Shown piece after piece: positions 50,581-59,393 of a stretch of 64,000 bases of DNA. Both the position numbers and the translations under genes were made by a program. The stretch comes from Lachnospiraceae bacterium (GTDB lineage: Bacteria; Bacillota; Clostridia; Lachnospirales; Lachnospiraceae), in NCBI GenBank assembly GCA_014804615.1, contig JAAUZL010000024.1, forward strand, positions 257,491-321,490, in the 5' to 3' direction. The notes beneath the pieces are model-generated. The model searched no databases. It was given only the letters and a program-made list of their open reading frames with translations, and was not told the DNA's origin. Every line of letters starts with the position of its first letter. Positions within the stretch are counted from its first letter, which is position 1.

Positions 50581-51710
50581 CAAAACAGCCCCTTTACTGT
50601 CCGGATAATATCCTCCATATCCACCTGCGTATTCTTGATATCGCTGGGCAGACACAGCCCTCTCGCGAAGATATCCTCGCCTACGCTCTTTCTGTCCGTG
50701 TAATGAGGCCAAAAATCATACTCGGCGAAGACCGGCTGCATATGCATGGGCTTCCAGATAGGCCTGGTCTCCGCATTGCACTTTTCGTCCAGCGCATCCA
50801 TCACCTGATCCGGGGTCACATCACATCCCTCTGAAATAGTCATACAGGAAAGCCAGTTATTGGCATCTCCTTCCGGATTCATAGGATTCATCTGAATCTC
50901 CGGAATATCCGCAAAAGCCTGCTTGTACTGCTCATAGATAGCCTTCTTCTTCGCCTTATGCTCCTCCAGATGCAGAAGCTGCCCTCTTCCGATACCCGCC
51001 GTGACATTGCTCATACGGTAGTTATAGCCGATCTGAGAATGCTGATAATGTCTGGCCGGATCTCTGGCCTGGGTAGCCAGAAAGGTGGCGCGCTTGGTCG
51101 CCTCCTCATCCGCCGACACCAACATACCGCCCCCCGAAGTGGTGATGATCTTATTGCCGTTAAAGGAATAAATACCATATCTGCCGAAAGTTCCCGTATG
51201 TTTCCCCTGATAGGTGCTGCTCAGAGATTCTGCCGCATCCTCAATCATCGGCGTACCATGAGCATCACAGAGCTCCATGATCTCTTTCAGCTTAGCCGGT
51301 GTGCCATAGAGATGTACGCAGATCAACGCTTTGGGATTCGGATATTTTTCATAAGCCCGTTTCAAAGCCTCCGGGGACATATTCCAGGTATCCGGTTCCG
51401 CATCGATAAACACCGGTGTGGCATTTTCGTATAAGATTGGATTACAGGATGCAGAAAAGGTCAGATCCGAAACAAACACCACATCTCCCTGCTTTACTCC
51501 CAGAAGCTTTAACGCCAGATGGATCGCCGCTGTTCCGGAATCCAACGCCGCCGCATGACCACAGCCCGTATACTCTGCTATCTCCCTCTCGAAAGCGTTC
51601 ACGTTAGGACCGAGGGGCGCCACCCAGTTCGTGTCAAAAGCCTCCTGCACAAACGCCTGCTCCTCGCCGTGCATCGTAGGAGAAGACATATAAATCCGTT
51701 TTTTTTCCAT
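50580..51710 (-). CDS. PglE-type UDP-4-keto-sugar aminotransferase
   Basis: 376 aa, DegT/DnrJ/EryC1 family. IYMSSPTMHGEEQAFVQEAF and NWVAPLGPNVNAFE at the N-terminus, SFNGNKIITTSGGGMLV near residue 182 with the PLP lysine, YNYRMSNVTAGIGRGQL near residue 225 and RPIWKPMHMQPVF near residue 315 match PglE, which makes the 4-amino sugar of bacillosamine from the 4-keto product of PglF. PglF-like and PglC-like genes flank it, but the acetyltransferase PglD is not in this block. GGAGGG lies eight bases before the ATG. UDP-GlcNAc-derived substrate is the likely one. Confidence 0.92.
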   Translation of the reverse strand: MEKKRIYMSSPTMHGEEQAFVQEAFDTNWVAPLGPNVNAFEREIAEYTGCGHAAALDSGTAAIHLALKLLGVKQGDVVFVSDLTFSASCNPILYENATPVFIDAEPDTWNMSPEALKRAYEKYPNPKALICVHLYGTPAKLKEIMELCDAHGTPMIEDAAESLSSTYQGKHTGTFGRYGIYSFNGNKIITTSGGGMLVSADEEATKRATFLATQARDPARHYQHSQIGYNYRMSNVTAGIGRGQLLHLEEHKAKKKAIYEQYKQAFADIPEIQMNPMNPEGDANNWLSCMTISEGCDVTPDQVMDALDEKCNAETRPIWKPMHMQPVFAEYDFWPHYTDRKSVGEDIFARGLCLPSDIKNTQVDMEDIIRTVKGLF

Positions 51711-51714
51711 GATT

Positions 51715-53586
51715 TTAACCCTCCTGATAATGATAAGTCGGCACGATCTTTTGAATCAGCGGCCTGATATCTGAATTCTCGATCTGACACTCATCCTTCA
51801 GTTCCTTGAGTTGTCCAAAGAACTCATGCTCATCCAGTTCGATCGGTCTCCCGATATGGATCATCTTATTCGCGGTATCCCGCATGCCTTCCTCGTCCAT
51901 CAAAAGCTCCTCATAGAGCTTTTCTCCCGGACGCAGGCCCGTAAATTCTATTTTGATGTCCTCTCCCACGCGGTATCCCGAAAGCTTGATCAGATTTTCC
52001 GCCAAGGAAAGGATTTTCACCGGTTCCCCCATATCCAGAACAAAGATCTCGCCGCCCTTCGCGTAAGCGCCTGCCTGCAGTACCAGAGATACCGCCTCCG
52101 GTATGGTCATAAAATAACGGATGATATCTGGATGAGTGACCGTAACCGGTCCGCCCGCCGCGATCTGTCTGCGGAACAGCGGGATCACACTGCCGTTGCT
52201 GCCCAGCACGTTGCCGAAGCGCACTGCCACAAATTCCGTCTCATAGTGCTTGTCAAAGGTCTGGATGATCATTTCACAGATCCGCTTGCTGGCTCCCATA
52301 ATGTTCGTGGGATTCACCGCCTTGTCCGTGGAGATCATGACAAACCGCTTCACACCGCACATAGCCGCTGCCTGGGCCGTTTTAAAGGTGCCGAACACAT
52401 TATTTTTAATAGCCTCCGTTGGGCTGTCCTCCATCAGCGGCACATGTTTGTGCGCCGCTGCGTGATAAACGATATTCGGATTATATTTTGCGAAAATATA
52501 GTTCATTCTGTTGGTGTTTCGCACAGAGGCGATCAACACCACCAGATTCAGTTCCGGATGCTTTTGCAGAAGCTCCTGCTGCACATCGTAGACAGAGTTT
52601 TCGTAAATATCTACGATCACCAGCTGCTTCGGCTTATGTGTTGCGATCTGTCTGCACAGCTCGCTTCCGATAGAACCGCCTCCGCCGGTAACTAGCACCA
52701 CTTTATCCTGCACATATCCCAGGATGGAATCCATATCCACGCTGATCGGATCTCTGCCAAGCAGATCCTCCACTTCCACATCACGCAGCTTGCTGACATT
52801 CACCTCACCGTTTACCAGCTGATACATGCCCGGCAGGGAACGGAGTTTACAGTTCGTGTCCTTACAGATCTCTAATATCTCACGGATATGGGCTCTGCTG
52901 GCGGAAGGAAGCGCCACAATGATCTCGTCCACCTCATAGAGATCCGCGCATTCCACGATCTTGTCCCGACCGCCAACCACTTTAATGCCCTGAATATATC
53001 TGCCCCATTTCCCTTTGTCGTCATCGATGATACACTTGATGATCATGGTAGAAAAGTTACTGTTCACAATCTCCTTGATAATCACATTACCCGCTTCTCC
53101 CGCACCGATGACCATAACGGAAATTCGATTGTTTTTATTCTGTTTCTTATGCTTTAAACTGCGAAAAAAGCGATAGGAAAAACGGCTGGCAAAAATACAG
53201 ACCCCAAGCATGGCCAGATAGGCAGGATAATAGCTTCTTGGAACCGCGCGGTTCGTTATCTTGAAAAACTGAAGACCAATGGCGTTCACCACCATGGAAA
53301 GCACACAGGCTACCACGATATTCTGCAATTCTGTCTCACCCGCAAAAGCCCACAGGCTGCTATAAAGACGCATAATATAAAAGATCCCCAGCGTCAAAAG
53401 AATATTGAGAGGCAGAAAGAGCTCTATGGGACGCATAAAGTGCTCCGGAATGGTATCCAGATGAAAATCATAACGCCACAAAATAGCCACATAGCTTGCA
53501 AGGGCAATGCTGATCACATCATATATGATCAAGCATGTCCGTCTGTAAAACAGTTTTGCATTAAAAGGTCTTCTTGTCTTTTCCAT
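51715..53586 (-). CDS. PglF/CapD-type UDP-GlcNAc 4,6-dehydratase
   Basis: 623 aa from the ATG at 53586. Four N-terminal transmembrane helices (residues 15-130), a first nucleotide-binding-like domain (residues 150-270: VMVIGAGEAGNVIIKEI) and the catalytic short-chain-dehydrogenase domain from about residue 285 (VVLVTGGGGSIGSELC, then HAAAHKHVPLMEDSP near 370 and STDKAVNPTNIMGASK near 410). In PglF-type enzymes the usual catalytic Tyr is replaced by Met, and the IMGASK motif here fits that. It forms UDP-2-acetamido-2,6-dideoxy-4-ketohexose at the inner membrane face, feeding the PglE-type gene next to it. Confidence 0.95.
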   Translation of the reverse strand: MEKTRRPFNAKLFYRRTCLIIYDVISIALASYVAILWRYDFHLDTIPEHFMRPIELFLPLNILLTLGIFYIMRLYSSLWAFAGETELQNIVVACVLSMVVNAIGLQFFKITNRAVPRSYYPAYLAMLGVCIFASRFSYRFFRSLKHKKQNKNNRISVMVIGAGEAGNVIIKEIVNSNFSTMIIKCIIDDDKGKWGRYIQGIKVVGGRDKIVECADLYEVDEIIVALPSASRAHIREILEICKDTNCKLRSLPGMYQLVNGEVNVSKLRDVEVEDLLGRDPISVDMDSILGYVQDKVVLVTGGGGSIGSELCRQIATHKPKQLVIVDIYENSVYDVQQELLQKHPELNLVVLIASVRNTNRMNYIFAKYNPNIVYHAAAHKHVPLMEDSPTEAIKNNVFGTFKTAQAAAMCGVKRFVMISTDKAVNPTNIMGASKRICEMIIQTFDKHYETEFVAVRFGNVLGSNGSVIPLFRRQIAAGGPVTVTHPDIIRYFMTIPEAVSLVLQAGAYAKGGEIFVLDMGEPVKILSLAENLIKLSGYRVGEDIKIEFTGLRPGEKLYEELLMDEEGMRDTANKMIHIGRPIELDEHEFFGQLKELKDECQIENSDIRPLIQKIVPTYHYQEG

Positions 53587-53602
53587 ATCAGTATCCGTTC
53601 TC

Positions 53603-56131
53603 TTAAGCTTCGTCCTTTCGTATATCCACAAGTAAGGGCCCTATCGTTAAAAGCAGACAGTGCGCGATCGGACAGCAGGGATGGAAGATCCACTCTGTAA
53701 GTCCCGCCACCATAAACAAAAGCAGAAGCGCTAAGGGAAACAGAGCGCACTCCCTGTCTTGTCTGTGCCTGCGGTAGTAGAAAATCGCCTGCACCATAGT
53801 CCCCACACCCAGTAAAAGGAACACGCATCCCACCGGAATGCCATGGTCATAAGCTACCTGCAGATAGATATTGTGCGCGTGGGCCAGATAGTTGCCGTCG
53901 GGTTCCATAACGCCCATATCATCGTGTCCCGCCTTGTTCAGGCGCTCATAATACCGGCTGAATATATAAATTCTTCCGTTGGTGTAGGATTCTTCCTCCT
54001 CCGCCGCCTCTATACCCATATCCTCTGCGGAAGCCAACAACAGTTTTTTCCCTTGCTCCAGATAGGGACTTCTGTATTCCGATTCCCCATCCCGCCTGGA
54101 AAAAAAGAGGAAAGCATCCAGACACCGATCCTCAGGAATGCCCAGCACCTTCATCTGGAAAGTCTGGATAAAACGCTCTATCGTAATATAGTAGTAAGAA
54201 TCCATGTTTCTGCCGTGCACAAGTTCTTCGGGAAATTCCTCTATCTCATGAGCCCTGATATCCGCTGCCGCAGCCGGAATCATCCTCTGTGCCGTAAACA
54301 CGATGGGGAAACTCACGACCACTGCCATCGCCATCAGCGCAATGCCCTGCCCAAAGCGCCTCCACTTTATCTTTAAGGAAAGCTCCTTCCCCGAAAAAAA
54401 TGCGGTCGGAATCACAATCAATGCGGTCACAAAAATCGCCAGATAACCTGTTCTCGACAGCGTGAACAGCAGGTACATTGCAGAGAGTCCCAGTACTGCC
54501 AGTTCCTTATAAGTGCCCGCAAGGGAAGGCCGTCTCCCATAGGCATCTAAAAATTTTATCAACGCCGCGCACACCACCAGAGCCAGGTACACGGCGGAGA
54601 TCGTCACCGTATGAAAATGAAAAGGATAGCGGTAATACCGAAAATACATAAAGGGTCTGTGCAGCAGACAATACCCCACCGTCACAAGAAAATGCAGCAA
54701 AATACCATTTACAATATTGTGCAGCAGTACCGCTTTTTTCTCCCATGCCGCCATTCTGAGATAATAGATTGTGAAAATGCAGACCAGAAAGATCGGCCAT
54801 CCCCTTGTGTTCCGGTAAAGGAGGAGAAGTACAAAAAATCCTCCCACTAAAATACCGTAAATCGGAGAAACTCTGCGAATCTCCCGCTTCCAAAAAAGCT
54901 TCAGGGTATTGAGCAGTACATATCCCGACAAAACCGCCGCCCATACAGTCAGCTTCAGCACAAGAAGTTCCTGCTCTCCGGGACCTTCCTTTCCTGCCGC
55001 CACGCTGGCATCCATCAATGCCGTCAAGCCATTTTTATAGTACACAAGCCCCGCCACAGCAGCAGCCACGCCATAGAGCAGTGTGAACGGATGAATGATC
55101 TCTCTCCTCCGACAGGTCAGAATGAGCGCCAACGCAAAGAAAATGAGCACCTGTCTGTAAGCCACCGTATGGTGGATCTCATACAGGGCATTCATATAAT
55201 TACAGCATCCCCAGATCGCTCCTGCAAACATGGCCGCCTGCAGATCGCCCTGCCATCTCTCCCGCACTACCGCGAAAAAAGTTCTGTCTGTGGCCAATCC
55301 TGTCCGGTCATGATTCACCCCGTAAAGCGCTGCAAGCACCGCCAAAAGCACGCCCGCCTCGTAGAACAAGATCGAATAAATATCATTCGTAAAAAGCCGG
55401 CAGGGGCCGATCGCCACAGCCGCCGCAAGACCTGCTGCCACGATCAGCGGATTCAGACAAAAGCGCATCGCCCGCTCCACTGTAAGCAGAGTATTTCGCT
55501 CGGGATACCGTTTGTAATAAAGACCGGAAAGCCCGATGGCAAGAACGCCTGTAAGCAGAAAGATCACGTCAAGTACAAGGGTCTTCATCTTGCGCAGCGG
55601 CACCTCATAGACGTAATCCGCGATCATACAGCGCTCTGTATCCTCCACATCGCCATAGTAGAGGGTGCTGATATAAATGTTATTGTCTTCACCGGTATTA
55701 TCTGCATAAGCCACATGGAACTCTGATTCCACACCCTGAAGCAGATAATAGTAATCCCTGCCCACTTCCGTATCAATGTTTACCTGTATTCTGCAATATC
55801 CGGGGATCTGTTCCATCTCTCCGGTATCTATGACCTGCTGCATCAACTGCTGCATGGACGCGTCCCGGAGTACAAAATTAAACTTGTCCCCCGGTGTTCC
55901 TTCCGCCAAATAAATATCAATACTCTTTAATCTGTCGTACTGCGCGATAAATCTCTGCTGTACCACATAGCTCCCATCCACTGTCTCAGAAAGCCTGTCC
56001 TGCGTCTTACCGCTTGCAGACCGCACTTCTTCGTGAATCAGGCGAAGCGGCCAGAGAATCAGCGCCGCACACACCACCAGGATCCAGACGACTCCGCAGA
56101 TGGCCTGTCTTTTATTTAAAATCCGATTCAT
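53603..56131 (-). CDS. O-antigen ligase-type (Wzy_C) membrane protein
   Basis: 842 aa. After a signal anchor (residues 9-29) comes an extracytoplasmic domain to about residue 180, then about twelve transmembrane helices. The signature HAHNIYLQVAYDHGIPVG near residue 765, after a large periplasmic-type loop, is that of the O-antigen ligase/polymerase family (WaaL, Wzy, PglL). LSRTGYLAIF near residue 560 is also typical. Such proteins either polymerise repeat units or transfer them to lipid or protein. The N-terminal extracytoplasmic domain of about 150 residues is unusual and could recognise the acceptor. It precedes the PglF-type gene by 16 bp. Confidence 0.9.
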   Translation of the reverse strand: MNRILNKRQAICGVVWILVVCAALILWPLRLIHEEVRSASGKTQDRLSETVDGSYVVQQRFIAQYDRLKSIDIYLAEGTPGDKFNFVLRDASMQQLMQQVIDTGEMEQIPGYCRIQVNIDTEVGRDYYYLLQGVESEFHVAYADNTGEDNNIYISTLYYGDVEDTERCMIADYVYEVPLRKMKTLVLDVIFLLTGVLAIGLSGLYYKRYPERNTLLTVERAMRFCLNPLIVAAGLAAAVAIGPCRLFTNDIYSILFYEAGVLLAVLAALYGVNHDRTGLATDRTFFAVVRERWQGDLQAAMFAGAIWGCCNYMNALYEIHHTVAYRQVLIFFALALILTCRRREIIHPFTLLYGVAAAVAGLVYYKNGLTALMDASVAAGKEGPGEQELLVLKLTVWAAVLSGYVLLNTLKLFWKREIRRVSPIYGILVGGFFVLLLLYRNTRGWPIFLVCIFTIYYLRMAAWEKKAVLLHNIVNGILLHFLVTVGYCLLHRPFMYFRYYRYPFHFHTVTISAVYLALVVCAALIKFLDAYGRRPSLAGTYKELAVLGLSAMYLLFTLSRTGYLAIFVTALIVIPTAFFSGKELSLKIKWRRFGQGIALMAMAVVVSFPIVFTAQRMIPAAAADIRAHEIEEFPEELVHGRNMDSYYYITIERFIQTFQMKVLGIPEDRCLDAFLFFSRRDGESEYRSPYLEQGKKLLLASAEDMGIEAAEEEESYTNGRIYIFSRYYERLNKAGHDDMGVMEPDGNYLAHAHNIYLQVAYDHGIPVGCVFLLLGVGTMVQAIFYYRRHRQDRECALFPLALLLLFMVAGLTEWIFHPCCPIAHCLLLTIGPLLVDIRKDEA

Positions 56132-56196
56132 ACTCTTCCTCTAATGTACCTTTTATTGATTGCCATTACCCTTTAGTATATCACAAATCCGGCGCC

Positions 56197-57885
56197 TTAA
56201 CATCTAATTCTTTCAGAAAGAATTCCATCGTCGTTCATCGCCAGAAATAAAGGCAGGGCATACCAGAAAAACAACACATATCTGGGCAGATAGGTCGGCC
56301 CCAGAAGCACTGTCAGCCACAGCAGGAAAACCGGCAGATACGGATAGAGAATTTCATATCTTCTGTTATTTAATAATTTCGTAAACAGGAATGCATAGAG
56401 CCAGAACATAGCTCCCGGAGAGAACAGCCAGGCAACCACGGGCACCTTCTCCTTCCAGACCTCCAGAGACAGCCTGCGATACACCTCGTCCAGCCAGGGA
56501 ATCTTGCTCTCCCTGACGCCCGGCTCCTCCACCTCATAGCCAAAATAAGAATTATCCCGATAGGTGAAGGTAAAAACGCTGTTGCCCCCGTACACATTGA
56601 TCACCATGTCGGGATACCAGAAGCCGTAGGAGGTCATCCACCAGGCATTGAGATAGATCAGCGGTTTTTTCATCCCCACACGCAGCCAGAGCCCGACATA
56701 CCTCGCCTTGTCTTCCGCAAAGTTCCCATTGTCAAAGCGGTACTTGACCGGATCGGAAAGTCTGGGAGTATACAGTCGAAGCGCTTCCTCAGATAAAATC
56801 TCATGAAGGATTTCCTCGTCCTCCGGCGAAAAAGCCTCCGGCGCATACTTGTAAGTTCTGGCAAGCTGCTGGATCGGCACCGTCAAAAGCTCCTGATACT
56901 CGCCGGACTGTGCCTGCAGAGCCGCTTTCAGACCGCCGTTTATGAGAAGACACCCTGCCACCGCACACGCCGTCAGCACAAGAAGGCGCCTCCAGTGCTT
57001 TCTCTGTAAAAAAAGCAGGATCGGAATCATGACCAGAAAGGCATAAAAGCCGTTGTTTCGGAGAAGCATCATTGCCATACCGCTCAGGACAAAAAGGATC
57101 TGCCATCCTCCTGAGGCATAGAAAGCTTTCTCCTGCGTCCCCATTTCCAGAAGACAGATCAAAAGCAGCAGAAGCGCCAGCGTAAACAGCGCATCCTTGG
57201 CAGAACACAGGGTAAACATCACCACCGTTGGAAACAGGCCCAGGTAAAGAAGGCTTACAAGACGCAGAACCGGAGATACCTTTTTCCGGCGAAGATAAGA
57301 CAGCAGAAAAGTAAAGCCTCCCGCTGCAAGGAGCATCTGAAAGATCATATAACAGGCAATGCCCAGATTATAGGAACCCGTCAGCTTATGAACACCGCAG
57401 ATGATGCCGCCCAAAAGAAGCACATGCACCAGCGGATGGTGCGTGGAAAACACCCGGGTCGCCACCTGCACATATTCATCCTGCGCATCGTAGACAAAAA
57501 ATCCGGGATACACCGCCAGAAAGACGGGCAGCCAACAGAGAAACAGAAAGAAAAAGGTGCCGGGAACTGCAAATCTGTCCCCCTTTTCAAATACGTATGT
57601 TATTTTATTTTTCGCTTCACCTTCTCTGTTTCTCTCCCGAAGCCGATCCAGGCACAGCCACAAAAGCCGAGTCAACACCGCAAAAAGCAGAGTGAGCACA
57701 GGCCAGAACGCCCACAGTCTAAAATCTCTGACATCCACATTCTCCACGCTGTCCAGCCGCGCGCCGAAAAGCAGCGCCGCCGAAAACAGAAGAGAAAAGA
57801 CGCCTGCGATCGTCCAGGCTCTGAAATCCCTCAGAAAAGAAACGATCTTCTGTTTTCTGCTTTCGTCAATCCGCATCTCTCTCAT
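56197..57885 (-). CDS. DUF6020 family multispanning membrane protein
   Basis: About 562 aa, around twelve transmembrane helices. VYPGFFVYDAQDEYVQV near residue 123, STHHPLVHVLLLGG near 145, SAKDALFTLALLL near 230 and MMLLRNNGFYAFL near 275 match the other DUF6020 protein (35238-36896). The large outer loop near residues 320-460 is similar in both. A GT-C-type glycosyltransferase is the best structural guess. The start is ambiguous: GTG at 57891, ATG at 57885 or ATG at 57876; the reading overlaps the end of the GT2 gene by about 20 bp. Its exact substrate is unknown. Confidence 0.85.
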   Translation of the reverse strand: MREMRIDESRKQKIVSFLRDFRAWTIAGVFSLLFSAALLFGARLDSVENVDVRDFRLWAFWPVLTLLFAVLTRLLWLCLDRLRERNREGEAKNKITYVFEKGDRFAVPGTFFFLFLCWLPVFLAVYPGFFVYDAQDEYVQVATRVFSTHHPLVHVLLLGGIICGVHKLTGSYNLGIACYMIFQMLLAAGGFTFLLSYLRRKKVSPVLRLVSLLYLGLFPTVVMFTLCSAKDALFTLALLLLLICLLEMGTQEKAFYASGGWQILFVLSGMAMMLLRNNGFYAFLVMIPILLFLQRKHWRRLLVLTACAVAGCLLINGGLKAALQAQSGEYQELLTVPIQQLARTYKYAPEAFSPEDEEILHEILSEEALRLYTPRLSDPVKYRFDNGNFAEDKARYVGLWLRVGMKKPLIYLNAWWMTSYGFWYPDMVINVYGGNSVFTFTYRDNSYFGYEVEEPGVRESKIPWLDEVYRRLSLEVWKEKVPVVAWLFSPGAMFWLYAFLFTKLLNNRRYEILYPYLPVFLLWLTVLLGPTYLPRYVLFFWYALPLFLAMNDDGILSERIRC

Positions 57886-58807
57886 CCACACATTCTCTGA
57901 TCACATACTGTGGGGAATTGTTCAGGGAAATATAGATCCGCCCGAGGTATTCGCCGATGATCCCCAGCATTAGCAGGATCAGTCCACAGAAAAATACCAG
58001 AGCCGCCATCAATGCGCTGAATCCCACCACCACATTGGGATTCAAAAATTTCTTAATGATCGTAAAAATTCCATAGGCAAAACCCATGCAGGCAGAAAGC
58101 ACGCCCGCCACAGTCGCGATCCGCAGCGGCTTTACACTGAAGGCTGTGAACCCGTTAAACCACAGCCCCAGAAGCTTCCCTATGGTATAGCCGGAGGTGC
58201 CGATCTCCCGCTCTCTGTGGGTCACCTCCACGTTTGTGATCTTTTTCGTCGTGCGGAGCACCAGGCCGATCACATAGGGATAGGGATTCTGATAGCGCAG
58301 CATCTCCTCTATCACGAACCGCTTCGCTGCAAAATAGCTGGAAATGTAGAGTTCCTTCGGTTTGCCCAGCATAACACGGGTCATAAGCTCGTTGATCTTG
58401 CTGCCAAAATTGCGAAAGCCCGAATGTTGTTTATGAACATACTTCGCGTAGACCACATCGGATCCCGCCTCGATTCCCGCGAGGAGTTTGCCCACCTCGT
58501 TTGCCGGTGTCTGCCCGTCATCATCCAGACAGACTACAATATCCCCCCGCACATAGGCAAACCCGGCCATTAAGGCCGCATGCTGTCCGAAATTTCTGGC
58601 CAGATTCACACCACAGATATGCCTGTTTGCGCTACACAGCGTCTTGATCACCTCATAGGTATCGTCCGGTGAGGCGTCATTGACCAGAATGATCTCATGA
58701 CGATAAGCGGGCAGTCCCTTCATCGCCTCCTCGATCTCCTCCACTACGCCGCCGATGCTCTGCGCCGACCGATAGCAGGGTATTACAAAACTGATTAACT
58801 GACTCAT
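57866..58807 (-). CDS. GT2, polyprenyl-phosphate glycosyltransferase (GtrB/DPM-like)
   Basis: 313 aa from the ATG at 58807, chosen for AAAGGA six bases upstream. LISFVIPCYRSAQSIGGVV, VNDASPDDTYEVI near residue 44 and VVCLDDDGQTPANEV near residue 92 match polyprenyl-phosphate glucosyl/mannosyl transferases, and two C-terminal transmembrane helices (residues 225-250 and 260-285) anchor it, as in GtrB and ArnC. It would make polyprenyl-phosphate sugar donors for the extracytoplasmic GT-C-like proteins in the same operon (DUF6020, DUF6056 and others). The donor sugar is not known. Confidence 0.92.
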   Translation of the reverse strand: MSQLISFVIPCYRSAQSIGGVVEEIEEAMKGLPAYRHEIILVNDASPDDTYEVIKTLCSANRHICGVNLARNFGQHAALMAGFAYVRGDIVVCLDDDGQTPANEVGKLLAGIEAGSDVVYAKYVHKQHSGFRNFGSKINELMTRVMLGKPKELYISSYFAAKRFVIEEMLRYQNPYPYVIGLVLRTTKKITNVEVTHREREIGTSGYTIGKLLGLWFNGFTAFSVKPLRIATVAGVLSACMGFAYGIFTIIKKFLNPNVVVGFSALMAALVFFCGLILLMLGIIGEYLGRIYISLNNSPQYVIRECVDERDAD

Positions 58808-58844
58808 ATATAATCCTTTCCGCAGCCTGCAGGTTCGGGCGCTG

Positions 58845-59390
58845 TCAGCGCTGGCGCAAGCCACGACTGTTCTCTATTTCATAAAAGACAACTGTTCTTG
58901 CAATACCGCCTATCGTCACTTCTTCCTGCCTGTTCTCTATCAGACAAAAACCCGCATTCTCATAACTTTTTCTCGCCGCCGCATTGTCTGCAAAAACCCG
59001 CAAAAATACCGTTTGAAGCTGCAGTTCCTCAAAAGCGTAAGCAAGCGCAAGCTTCGCTGCCTGCGTTCCGTATCCTTTGCCGAGTACATCATCTTCCCCG
59101 ATAAAAATCCCATACTCAGCAATGCTTTTCTCCCGGTCGATATCACGAAAATAAACGCTGCCGACCGGCCTGTCCGAACCCGTCTCGCATATAATGAACT
59201 GAACCACATGCCCCGGTTCCACCTGCGTGCGAAGCCAGTTCAAATGCCCCTCTCTCGTAAACGGCTTCTGGTATATGAAATTATGCCTGACCCTCTCTTT
59301 GTTGCGCCACGGGATGACCAGTTCTGTATCCGCTTCCCGTATCGGCCGCAGATAAACCCATTCTGCCAATGGCTGTGATAAAGCATCCAT
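58845..59390 (-). CDS. GNAT N-acetyltransferase (RimJ/PseH/WecD-like)
   Basis: 181 aa. YLRPIREADTELVIPWRN at the N-terminus and the acetyl-CoA pyrophosphate loop DDVLGKGYGTQAAKLALAYAF near residue 100 identify a GNAT of the RimJ/RimL type, a group that also supplies sugar 4-amino N-acetyltransferases. Two genes upstream is a WecE-type aminotransferase (61207-62334), and in enterobacteria WecE is followed by the acetyltransferase WecD. I therefore favour N-acetylation of the 4-amino sugar, but this GNAT could equally serve the PglE product, for which no PglD is present in the window. It follows the membrane-protein stop by 3 bp. Confidence 0.87.
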   Translation of the reverse strand: MDALSQPLAEWVYLRPIREADTELVIPWRNKERVRHNFIYQKPFTREGHLNWLRTQVEPGHVVQFIICETGSDRPVGSVYFRDIDREKSIAEYGIFIGEDDVLGKGYGTQAAKLALAYAFEELQLQTVFLRVFADNAAARKSYENAGFCLIENRQEEVTIGGIARTVVFYEIENSRGLRQR

Positions 59391-59393
59391 CCG

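Noticed and set aside
49903..50712. Longer start (50712) for the HD protein
   Set aside because: The extension lies in the PglE-type gene; ATG at 50580 gives the usual coupling (TGATG) and the expected N-terminus.
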